Shown here: positions 44,000 to 51,468 of the stretch, in pieces | Numbering within the stretch: the first letter of the stretch is position 1 | How the letters are laid out: each line of letters opens with the position of its first letter | Source: Tenacibaculum sp. 1_MG-2023 | GTDB taxonomy: Bacteria > Bacteroidota > Bacteroidia > Flavobacteriales > Flavobacteriaceae | Direction: 5' to 3' | Length of the DNA: 64,000 nt | Assembly (NCBI RefSeq): GCF_030547425.1 | Contig: NZ_JAUORH010000002.1 | Coordinates: 186,001-250,000, forward strand | The notes under the pieces: generated by a model | The model's input: only the letters and a program-made list of their open reading frames with translations | Databases searched by the model: none | Told to the model about the DNA's origin: nothing | Program-made: the position numbers and the translations under genes

Positions 44000-44344
44000 C
44001 TACTTATTACTTTTAATACTTGTACTTAATATTTTGTATAAAATCAACCCTAGTTCCTTAATTTTTTCAGTTAAAACTTTATTTGTAGGGTAATTTTTAG
44101 ACTTTTAACAAAGAGTTAACCAATACTTGGTTTCATCTAATTCTTTGGTCGCAATCTTTATTTTATGAATAAAATCTGCTTTACTTTCGGCGTTCTAAGC
44201 TTCATGTATATTGGCTCCAATACTTGTTCCTGATTTTAACAATTGACGACCAATTACATATTTTCGTTCGTTTTCTAACTGTTCACAATATTCAATAACA
44301 AACAATCCAACTTCTACTGATTTATCTACTACAGGATTCTTCAT
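44000..44344 (-). pseudogene. Four-helix-bundle (S23/IVS) protein pseudogene
   Basis: Reading from the ATG at 44344 gives MKNPVVDKSVEVGLFVIEY, then LLKSGTSIGANIHEA, an in-frame TAG (44195-44197), NAESKADFIHKIKIATKEL, WLTLC, an in-frame TAA (44105-44107), KSKNYPTNKVLTEKIKEL and a final TAG at 44000. The conserved family motif is typically NVxEAQ, so the first stop probably replaced a Gln codon (CAG to TAG). No frameshift is present and the full length (about 114 residues) is preserved, so decay looks recent. The family includes 23S rRNA intervening-sequence proteins and the Avd accessory protein of retroelements. An ATG at 44368 lies within the inverted repeat and is probably not the start. 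Confidence 0.85.
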
Positions 44345-44369
44345 TGTTACATTTTCAAATTGATACATT
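44343..44369 (-). repeat. Right end of the S23 element inverted repeat
   Basis: Reverse complement of the left end with two differences out of 27. The ATG of the S23 frame overlaps its inner edge, so the repeat forms the start region of the frame. It ends 16 bp from the scoA stop. Confidence 0.75.
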
Positions 44370-44385
44370 GTTACATTATAAGGTA

Positions 44386-45087
44386 TTAGTCTCGTTTTCG
44401 AACAGTTCGTTGCTCAATTCTCTTCTCATACTTTTCTCCTTGGAAAATGCGTTGTACAAAAATTCCTGGAATATGGATTTGATTTGGATCTAATTCTCCT
44501 ACTGGAACTAACTCCTCAACCTCAGCAACTGTAATAGTAGCTGCCCCACACATATTTGGATTAAAGTTTCTTGAAGTCCCTTTGAATATTAAATTTCCTG
44601 CTGCATCACCTTTCCATGCTTTTACAAAGGCAAAATCTGCTTTAAACGCTGGTTCTAAAACATACATTTTTCCGTCAAACTCACGAGTTTCTTTTCCTTC
44701 TGCCACCTCTGTCCCATAACCTGCTGGTGTATAAAAAGCAGGGAAACCTGCTTGTGCTGCCCTACATTTTTCCGCTAAGGTTCCTTGTGGTGTTAATTCT
44801 ACTTCTAATTCTCCAGACAACATTTGACGCTCAAACTCATCATTTTCTCCAACATAAGAAGAAATCATTTTTTTTATTTGATGATTTTGTAATAACAACC
44901 CTAAACCAAAATCATCAACTCCTGCATTATTAGAAATACAAGTAACATCTTTTACTCCTATTTTTACTAACTCAGCAATAGCATTTTCAGGTATTCCACA
45001 CAAACCGAACCCTCCTAACATAAAGGTCATGCCGTCTTGTACACCTTGTAATGCTTCTTGTATGTTATTTACTTTTTTATTTATCAT
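44386..45087 (-). CDS. scoA: 3-oxoacid CoA-transferase subunit A
   Basis: Partner of ScoB. 233 residues. CoA-binding and family motifs are visible: [19 protein letters not shown] near the N-terminus, [16 protein letters not shown], and the C-terminal [26 protein letters not shown]. The gene is upstream of scoB with the S23 element between. No convincing -7 box was found in front of it; the 60-bp gap to pbp1A contains none. Confidence 0.95.
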   Translation of the reverse strand: MINKKVNNIQEALQGVQDGMTFMLGGFGLCGIPENAIAELVKIGVKDVTCISNNAGVDDFGLGLLLQNHQIKKMISSYVGENDEFERQMLSGELEVELTPQGTLAEKCRAAQAGFPAFYTPAGYGTEVAEGKETREFDGKMYVLEPAFKADFAFVKAWKGDAAGNLIFKGTSRNFNPNMCGAATITVAEVEELVPVGELDPNQIHIPGIFVQRIFQGEKYEKRIEQRTVRKRD

Positions 45088-45147
45088 TATAGTTGTTGTT
45101 TTTAAGCTTTACTCAATAAGTGAGGTTTTAAATACGCTACAATTATA

Positions 45148-47424
45148 CTAAAAATCTGTATCGTCTGGGGTTGTTTCTTCTTCTCCTTCTTTCGTTTCCT
45201 CTGTTTTTGAGCAATCTAAATTTATACTTATATCTTTAGGCTTTTCAAAACTTCCTTTACTTACCTCTAATGTCTTATCTTCATAGCACTTCCTCATAAA
45301 TATAGCCCATGTAGGTAGCGACATTGTTGCTCCTTGTCCATATTTTAACCCTGCAAAGTGTGTAGCTCTATCTTCTCCACCTGTCCAAACTCCTGTTGCT
45401 AAATCAGGAACGATCCCCATAAACCAACCATCTGATTGGTTTTGTGTGGTACCTGTTTTACCTGCAATTGGATTGGTAAATTTATAAGGGAAACCTGTTG
45501 CAGCATCACCTGCGGAAGTCCATGTTGATCGTAAACGTGCTCCTGAACCTAATCTTGTTACGCCTTGCATCAAGTCTAAAATTACATATGCAGATTCTTC
45601 ACTTAATACTTCTTTAGTTTGAGGTACAAATTCTTCTAAAACAGTTCCGTTTTTATCTTCAATTCGAGTAACCATTAGTGGACTTACACGTAATCCTTTG
45701 TTAGCAAAAGTTGAATATGCACTTACCATTTCTAATAACGATAAATCAATTGCTCCTAATGCGATAGACGGATTTGCCTCTAATTTAGACGTTATCCCTG
45801 AAGATTCTGCTAGTCGAACTACATTTATTGGTGAAACTTTATCAATTAGCTGTGCTGTAATTACATTTACTGATTTTGCTAAAGCTTCTTTTAATGTAAG
45901 TTCCCCTCCATATTTACCTCCTGCATTTTTAGGTGTCCAATCTTTTGGCATTCCATATTTTTCCTTAGGAATAGTGTATGGTGTGTTTGGCAATTTATCA
46001 CAAGGTGACATTTTTAATTGATTAATTGCAGTAGCATATACAAAAGGTTTAAACGTAGAACCTACTTGACGTTTTTGTTGCTCAACTGCATCATATTTAA
46101 AATACCTATGGTTTATTCCTCCAACCCAAGCTTTAATATGACCTGTTTGAGGCTCAATAGATACCAAACCTGAACGTAAGAAATATTTATAATGACGTAT
46201 TGAGTCATAAGGGGTCATTACCGTGTCACGTTCACCTTTCCACGTAAAAATACGCATATCTGTAGCAGTATTAAAGACCTTATCTATTTCTTTTTCAGAC
46301 TTACCAGCTGCTTTCATTCGCTTATAGCGGTCTGAATTTTGTTTTGCTCTTCTTATTATTTTTTCTATTTCTTTTTTGTTTATATCATAAAAAGGAGCTT
46401 TTTTATTTCTTTTTTGTTCTTTGTTAAAATAGGTTTGAAGGTTTGCCATGTGTTCATAAACCGCTTCTTCAGCATATTTTTGCATACGAGAGTCTATCGT
46501 AGTATAAATTTTTAATCCATCTCTATAAATATTATACTCTTCTCCATTTGGTTTTGGGTTTTCTTTAACCCACTCTTTTAAAATACTTCTTAAATGCTCT
46601 CTAAAATATGTTGCTAAACCGTCACTATGCCCTTCTCTGTTTATATTAAGTCCTAGACCTAATTTTTGTAATGAGTCTTTTTGTTTTAAAGTAATAAACT
46701 CACTTCTATTCATTTGCTTTAAAACAACATTCCTTCGTTGTTTTACCATCTCTTTTCTCCTTAAAGGATTAAAAAGGGAAGAGTTTTTAAGCATTCCTAC
46801 TAGCATTGCTGATTCTTCTATATCTAACTCTTTGGGTTCTTTTCCAAAATAAATTCGAGCTGCTGAACGGACACCCACTGCTTGATTTAAGAAATCATAT
46901 TTATTCAAATACATAGTTATGATTTCTTCTTTAGTATATTGACGCTCTAACTTAACAGCTACTACCCATTCTTTTACTTTTTGAAGTACTCTTTTAAAAA
47001 TGTTTCGAGATGCTTTTTTCGTAAACAGCATTTTTGCTAGCTGTTGGGTTATTGTACTCGCGCCTCCACTTCCTGGTTTTAAAATAGCTCTTGCTGTTCC
47101 TCTAAAGTCTATTCCTGAATGCTCATAAAAACGTTCGTCTTCTGTTGAAACCAAGGCTTTCACCATATTCTGTGGAATGTCTTTATATTTTATAGGTGTT
47201 CTATTTTCAACAGCATATTTCCCTAAGGTTTTACCATCCGAAGAAATAATTTCGGTTGCTAAGTTATTCTCTGGGTTTTCTAACTCCTCAAAAGTTGGCA
47301 ATGCTCCAAACACTCCCCAAGAAGCTAGTAAAAAAAGTAGGCAAACAAGCAGGAAACCTCCTAAAATGATACCCCAAAACCATTTAATATACTTACTAAA
47401 ACTTGTTGTTTTTTTCTCTGTCAT
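45148..47424 (-). CDS. Penicillin-binding protein 1A (transglycosylase/transpeptidase)
   Basis: Bifunctional peptidoglycan synthase. 758 residues. One N-terminal membrane helix (about 12-34). The glycosyltransferase domain carries STEDERFYEHSGIDFRG with the catalytic Glu. The transpeptidase has the active Ser in GSTFKP, SVN as second motif, and KTGTT as third. The C-terminus is acidic (EETKEGEEETTPDD). Its ATG shares one base with the gldH stop (TAATG), implying translational coupling with gliding gene gldH. Confidence 0.95.
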   Translation of the reverse strand: MTEKKTTSFSKYIKWFWGIILGGFLLVCLLFLLASWGVFGALPTFEELENPENNLATEIISSDGKTLGKYAVENRTPIKYKDIPQNMVKALVSTEDERFYEHSGIDFRGTARAILKPGSGGASTITQQLAKMLFTKKASRNIFKRVLQKVKEWVVAVKLERQYTKEEIITMYLNKYDFLNQAVGVRSAARIYFGKEPKELDIEESAMLVGMLKNSSLFNPLRRKEMVKQRRNVVLKQMNRSEFITLKQKDSLQKLGLGLNINREGHSDGLATYFREHLRSILKEWVKENPKPNGEEYNIYRDGLKIYTTIDSRMQKYAEEAVYEHMANLQTYFNKEQKRNKKAPFYDINKKEIEKIIRRAKQNSDRYKRMKAAGKSEKEIDKVFNTATDMRIFTWKGERDTVMTPYDSIRHYKYFLRSGLVSIEPQTGHIKAWVGGINHRYFKYDAVEQQKRQVGSTFKPFVYATAINQLKMSPCDKLPNTPYTIPKEKYGMPKDWTPKNAGGKYGGELTLKEALAKSVNVITAQLIDKVSPINVVRLAESSGITSKLEANPSIALGAIDLSLLEMVSAYSTFANKGLRVSPLMVTRIEDKNGTVLEEFVPQTKEVLSEESAYVILDLMQGVTRLGSGARLRSTWTSAGDAATGFPYKFTNPIAGKTGTTQNQSDGWFMGIVPDLATGVWTGGEDRATHFAGLKYGQGATMSLPTWAIFMRKCYEDKTLEVSKGSFEKPKDISINLDCSKTEETKEGEEETTPDDTDF

Positions 47425-47909
47425 TACTTTATTTTTTCAATTCTAAACCCTACATGAGTTATCCCTTTCAGTTCTTCAACACCTTCTATTTCTCCATTTT
47501 TTCGCATGGCTTGTCGAACTTTAAAAGTATATTTTCCTTTGCGGGGAAACGTTATGTTTTCTTTATAAAAAAGTTTGTTTTCTTTAATATCGGTAAAACC
47601 TTGTCCTAAAAACTTTCCTGTAACATCTGCCATATCATACTCCAATGTATCTATGATTATTTGTCCATCAGGAAAATTCATTTGTGTAATTAAAAAAAGA
47701 TTACTGTATGCATAATCTTTATTATTTCTAAGGTTTATAAAAAGGTTCTTCTTACCAATAGAGTCATTAATTGGAAATGTAAATTGTATTGCATTTTTTT
47801 TATTCCATGAACTTTTTGGAAGTGCCATATAATTATCAAACTCCCTATTTGAATCACATGAAGCAAATAGCGTAGCGACTAAAAAAAAGATGCCAATTTT
47901 ACTTCTCAT
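47424..47909 (-). CDS. gldH: Gliding motility lipoprotein GldH
   Basis: 161-residue lipoprotein. The start MRSKIGIFFLVATLFASC puts the lipobox Cys at residue 18. The open frame reaches 48080, but the extra residues lie in antisense-like overlap with ricT and lack a signal peptide. GldH is needed for gliding and type IX secretion in Flavobacterium johnsoniae. The segment NREFDNYMALPKSSW after the Cys fits the family. It overlaps ricT by 11 bp and pbp1A by 1 bp. Confidence 0.9.
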   Translation of the reverse strand: MRSKIGIFFLVATLFASCDSNREFDNYMALPKSSWNKKNAIQFTFPINDSIGKKNLFINLRNNKDYAYSNLFLITQMNFPDGQIIIDTLEYDMADVTGKFLGQGFTDIKENKLFYKENITFPRKGKYTFKVRQAMRKNGEIEGVEELKGITHVGFRIEKIK

Positions 47910-49335
47910 TATTGGTATTACTTTTATTATCGTTATTGTTTTTTTTACGTTGATTGTTGTTTTTTCTTCTAGGGTTTCTAGGCTTTTTTTGTTGTCCTTG
48001 TGGTTTTTCAGTTGTATTACCTTCTGGTTTAGGTTTTCGAGTTTTTGGGTTATTTTTAGGTCTTGGTTTCCTATTGTCAACCCTCTTCTTTTCTGTTTTT
48101 TGCCCTCCTTCAGTCTTTACTGATTTCCCTTGTGGCTTTTTCTTTGGTCTCTTGTTTATAGGAGGTTGTTTATCTCCCTCTCTCTTATTTGTTGGGTTTC
48201 TTTTCTTACGTCTACTATTTTTGCGCCCTTTTTTTGGAGCATCAAAACGTGTTAAACTATCTTGACCAACGACATTCTCAAAATCAACAGAGACCTCTTC
48301 AGTTATCTCCAATTCATATTCTTCTAACGGTAAAGCAAGTTCATTATTTTTGTTTAATTCTATAATCTCTTGAACTTGATCTAACGATAGTTTATACCAT
48401 TTAAAACTTTCTTCTTTGTAAGTGTACCAAAGTAACTTTTTGAAAATGTCCATTTTAACGAAAACAGCATCTCCTTTTTCTGTTTTTAGCACTTTATCTT
48501 GCTTCGGAAAGCTTTGTAATGCATCTAAATACGTGTCTAATTCGTAGTTTAAACAACACTTTAGTTTACCACACTGTCCTGCTAATTTTAACGGATTTAG
48601 TGATAGCTGTTGATAGCGGGCTGCTGCTGTATTTACTTTTCTAAAATCGGTTAGCCAAGTAGAGCAGCATAGTTCTCTACCACAAGAACCAATTCCTCCT
48701 AAACGAGCTGCTTCTTGACGCATTCCTACCTGACGCATTTCTACTCTAATAGAAAAAGCGCTAGCTAAGTCACGTATTAACTGACGAAAATCTACACGTT
48801 CATCTGCTGTGTAATAAAAAGTAGCTTTTGTTCCATCTCCTTGATATTCAACATCAGAAAGTTTCATTTTTAAACCTAGTCGGCTTATAATTTCTCTTCC
48901 TTTTCGTTGTGTTTCTAGCTCTCTTCCTCTGGCTTCTTGCCAAACATCAATGTCTTTTTGAGAGGCTTTTCTGTAAATTTTCTTCACTTCATCACTATCT
49001 GCAGTAATTTTTCTTTTTTTCATTTGAACTCTTACAAGCTCTCCTGCTAAAGAAACAATACCAACATCGTGCCCTGAAGATCCTTCAACTGCAACCACAT
49101 CTCCCATGGAAAGGGTTAAGTTTTCAAGATTTTTATAAAAGTGTTTTCGTCCGTTTTTAAAACGGACTTCAAAAATATTAAATGGAGCTTCACCCGTAGG
49201 TAAAGTCATGTTCGATAACCAATCAAAAACAGCGAGCTTATTTCCACTTCCACATGTGCCCGTAGCACAATTTCCGTTACTCTTACAGCCATTTGGCACA
49301 CCGCTTTTGTTAGTTGAGCAACTGCTACAACTCAT
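47899..49335 (-). CDS. ricT: RicT-like PSP1-domain protein with long basic tail
   Basis: 478 residues. The N-terminus is Cys-rich (CSSCSTNKSGVPNGCKSNGN). The PSP1 domain (about 50-270) contains GSCGRELCCSTW and AGQCGKLKCCLNYE, the conserved cysteines of RicT, which in Bacillus forms a 4Fe-4S complex that assists RNase Y. The last 110 residues are a low-complexity Lys/Arg/Asn/Pro tail (NNQRKKNNNDNKSNTNN), suited to RNA or polyanion binding. No RicA or RicF gene is near. It heads the ricT-gldH-pbp1A operon. Confidence 0.88.
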   Translation of the reverse strand: MSCSSCSTNKSGVPNGCKSNGNCATGTCGSGNKLAVFDWLSNMTLPTGEAPFNIFEVRFKNGRKHFYKNLENLTLSMGDVVAVEGSSGHDVGIVSLAGELVRVQMKKRKITADSDEVKKIYRKASQKDIDVWQEARGRELETQRKGREIISRLGLKMKLSDVEYQGDGTKATFYYTADERVDFRQLIRDLASAFSIRVEMRQVGMRQEAARLGGIGSCGRELCCSTWLTDFRKVNTAAARYQQLSLNPLKLAGQCGKLKCCLNYELDTYLDALQSFPKQDKVLKTEKGDAVFVKMDIFKKLLWYTYKEESFKWYKLSLDQVQEIIELNKNNELALPLEEYELEITEEVSVDFENVVGQDSLTRFDAPKKGRKNSRRKKRNPTNKREGDKQPPINKRPKKKPQGKSVKTEGGQKTEKKRVDNRKPRPKNNPKTRKPKPEGNTTEKPQGQQKKPRNPRRKNNNQRKKNNNDNKSNTNNEK

Positions 49336-49504
49336 ACGATAGTATATTTTTTTGAAATGTTTTTTAAACCTGTGGTATTTACAGTATCAAAAAACATTTT
49401 TATTATTTGATTTTCAGCTGTATAAAATTTATCTTATAACAACTATCCTTAATCTGTAAAGATACATATTCTAATGAAAAGTGAAAATTGATTTTTTTGT
49501 TAAA

Positions 49505-49539
49505 AAAAACGCCACTTTTTTGTTAAAAGCAGCGTTTTT
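49505..49539 (-). terminator. glnS terminator
   Basis: Arms AAAAACGC and GCGTTTTT with an inner CTTTT/AAAAG stem. It ends the minus-strand glnS transcript, 24 bp after its stop. Confidence 0.8.
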
Positions 49540-49562
49540 CATTTGTTTTATGTCTTTTGGCA

Positions 49563-51254
49563 CTATTTATTCTTTTTCGCCCAATTATCTCGTAATCCAA
49601 CAGTTTTATTGAATACTAAATTTTCTGCTGTTGAATCATCATCTACATTAAAATACCCTAAACGTTGGAACTGAAAGCGGTCTCCAATTTTTGCTTCTTG
49701 TAAGCTTGGTTCAACGTAAGCCGTAATTTTTTCTAACGAATTCGGGTTTAAAAACGCCATAAAGTCCTTATCTTTATGACTGTCTGGTGCTTCATCTGAA
49801 AACAACCTGTCATACGCTCTTACCTCAGCTTTTACTGCATGTTTTATAGAAACCCAGTGTAAAGTTCCTTTTACCTTACGCTTACTTTCTTCGGTTCCAC
49901 TTCCTGATTTTGTTAATGGGTCGTACGCACAGTGAATTACAGTAATATTTCCGTTTTCGTCTTTTTCCACACTATTAGCGGTAATAAAATACGCATTCTT
50001 TAAACGAACTTCTTTTCCTAATTTTAAACGGAAAAATTTTTTGTTTGCTTCTTCTCTAAAGTCTTCACGTTCTATATAAATTTCTCTTGAAAATGGAACT
50101 TCTCTTGTACCAGAGTTTTCATCTTCTGGATTGTTTTCAGCAATTAAAATCTCTTCTTGATCTTCTGGATAATTATCTATTACCACTTTTACTGGATCTA
50201 AAACCCCCATCACTCGATTCGCTGTTTTGTTTAAATCTTCTCTAATTTTAAACTCCAGTAACGCTACATCAATCACATTTTCACGTTTAGAAACTCCTAC
50301 AGTATCCACAAAACTACGAATAGAAGCAGGAGTATAACCACGGCGACGTAATCCTGAAATAGTTGGCATACGTGGGTCATCCCACCCTGAAACAATTCCT
50401 TCTTCCACCAACTTCATCAACTTACGTTTACTCATTACGGTATAACTTAAGTTTAAACGTGAGAATTCTCTTTGTTTTGGTGGTAATGGGTATTCTGATT
50501 GACTATATTCATACACATTATCTCTAAACCAATTGTATAATTCACGGTGAGGTTTAAACTCTAGTGAACATAGTGAATGAGAAATTTGCTCTATATAATC
50601 ACTTTCACCATGAGTCCAGTCGTACATTGGATAAATTACCCAATCGCTTCCTGTACGGTGGTGTTCTTTCTTTAAAATACGATACATAATAGGATCACGT
50701 AGTAACATATTTGGTGAAGCCATATCTATTTTAGCACGTAACACATGAGAACCTTCTTCAAACTCACCATTTTTCATACGTGTGAATAAATCTAAGTTTT
50801 CTTCAACACTTCTGTCTCTATTAGGTCCTGCTACTCCTGGTTGCGTTGGCGTTCCTTTTTGCTCAGCCATTGCTTCAGAAGATTGGTTATCTACATACGC
50901 TTTTCCGTCTTTAATCAATTGAACTGCCCAATCATATAATTGTTGGAAATAATCAGAAGAATAGCATTCTTTTTCCCATTGATACCCTAACCAAGATACA
51001 TCACGTTTAATAGCGTCTACATATTCTTGCTCTTCTTTTGCTGGGTTTGTATCATCAAAACGAAGGTTTACTGGAGCATTGTATTTTTCTCCTAAACCAA
51101 AACTAATACCAATAGCTTTTGTATGCCCTATATGTAAGTATCCGTTTGGTTCTGGTGGAAAACGAAAACGCAAATTTTCTTTTGGCATTCCATTTGCCAA
51201 ATCTTCTTCAACAATTTGCTCTAAAAAATTCAATGATTTCTTTTCTTCTGACAT
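49563..51254 (-). CDS. glnS: Glutaminyl-tRNA synthetase
   Basis: Charges tRNA-Gln directly. 563 residues. HIGH motif at residues 41-44 (PNGYLHIGHTKA), KMSKS-like motif TVMSKRKLMKL, and the C-terminal anticodon-binding beta barrels (from about 340). Presence of GlnRS means the GatCAB amidation route is not required for tRNA-Gln in this organism. There is a terminator after the gene, and the upstream region (51255-51411) shows no clear -7 box. Confidence 0.97.
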   Translation of the reverse strand: MSEEKKSLNFLEQIVEEDLANGMPKENLRFRFPPEPNGYLHIGHTKAIGISFGLGEKYNAPVNLRFDDTNPAKEEQEYVDAIKRDVSWLGYQWEKECYSSDYFQQLYDWAVQLIKDGKAYVDNQSSEAMAEQKGTPTQPGVAGPNRDRSVEENLDLFTRMKNGEFEEGSHVLRAKIDMASPNMLLRDPIMYRILKKEHHRTGSDWVIYPMYDWTHGESDYIEQISHSLCSLEFKPHRELYNWFRDNVYEYSQSEYPLPPKQREFSRLNLSYTVMSKRKLMKLVEEGIVSGWDDPRMPTISGLRRRGYTPASIRSFVDTVGVSKRENVIDVALLEFKIREDLNKTANRVMGVLDPVKVVIDNYPEDQEEILIAENNPEDENSGTREVPFSREIYIEREDFREEANKKFFRLKLGKEVRLKNAYFITANSVEKDENGNITVIHCAYDPLTKSGSGTEESKRKVKGTLHWVSIKHAVKAEVRAYDRLFSDEAPDSHKDKDFMAFLNPNSLEKITAYVEPSLQEAKIGDRFQFQRLGYFNVDDDSTAENLVFNKTVGLRDNWAKKNK

Positions 51255-51413
51255 CTTTATAAATTATGTACGTGTTCTATTTTTACAGCCTTCTATAGTT
51301 TTCTCTTAAAATAGAATCAATCAAGAGCTTCCTAAAAGGTCTAAGCAACAAAATTACATAGAATCTATGAGATAATTACACAAAGAAAATTATGGATTAA
51401 GTTTTAGCAATAA

Positions 51414-51447
51414 AAAAACGGAAAACCTATATAGATTTTCCGTTTTT
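51414..51447 (-). terminator. Terminator of the M1 peptidase gene
   Basis: Twelve-base arms AAAAACGGAAAA and TTTTCCGTTTTT around a 10-base loop, with A/T runs on both sides. It lies 22 bp after the M1 peptidase stop, so it ends the minus-strand transcript. Confidence 0.8.
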
Positions 51448-51468
51448 AGTGTTTTTTATCGTTAAGTT

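Larger units (their letters stand above)
43962..44369. mobile_element. S23/IVS-type element bounded by 27-bp inverted repeats
   Basis: A 408-bp unit between scoA and scoB. Its ends, 43962-43988 and 44343-44369, are reverse complements with only 2 mismatches in 27. The shared blocks are AATGTATCAATTT and ATGTAACAAT. Inside is a four-helix-bundle (S23-like) frame. Intervening sequences of 23S rRNA have the same build: complementary ends folding into a stem around an S23 gene. Here the site is a protein operon. No transposase and no target-site duplication are visible, so mobility is inferred. The outer right side repeats AATGTAAC once more (44370-44378). Confidence 0.65.

Noticed and set aside
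44000..44344. Readthrough or recoding of TAG and TAA in the S23 frame
   Set aside because: Both TAG and TAA are used as normal stops throughout the window, and no recoding element is visible. Two independent nonsense mutations are simpler.
47910..48080. Extension of gldH by 57 residues
   Set aside because: It would cover the ricT 3' end and hide the lipoprotein signal. The ATG at 47909 begins a complete lipobox signal peptide.
47954..48265. 103-residue plus-strand frame opposite the RicT tail
   Set aside because: The reverse reading of a Lys/Pro/Asn-rich tail gives a Phe/Leu/Gly-rich sequence that only looks like a membrane protein.
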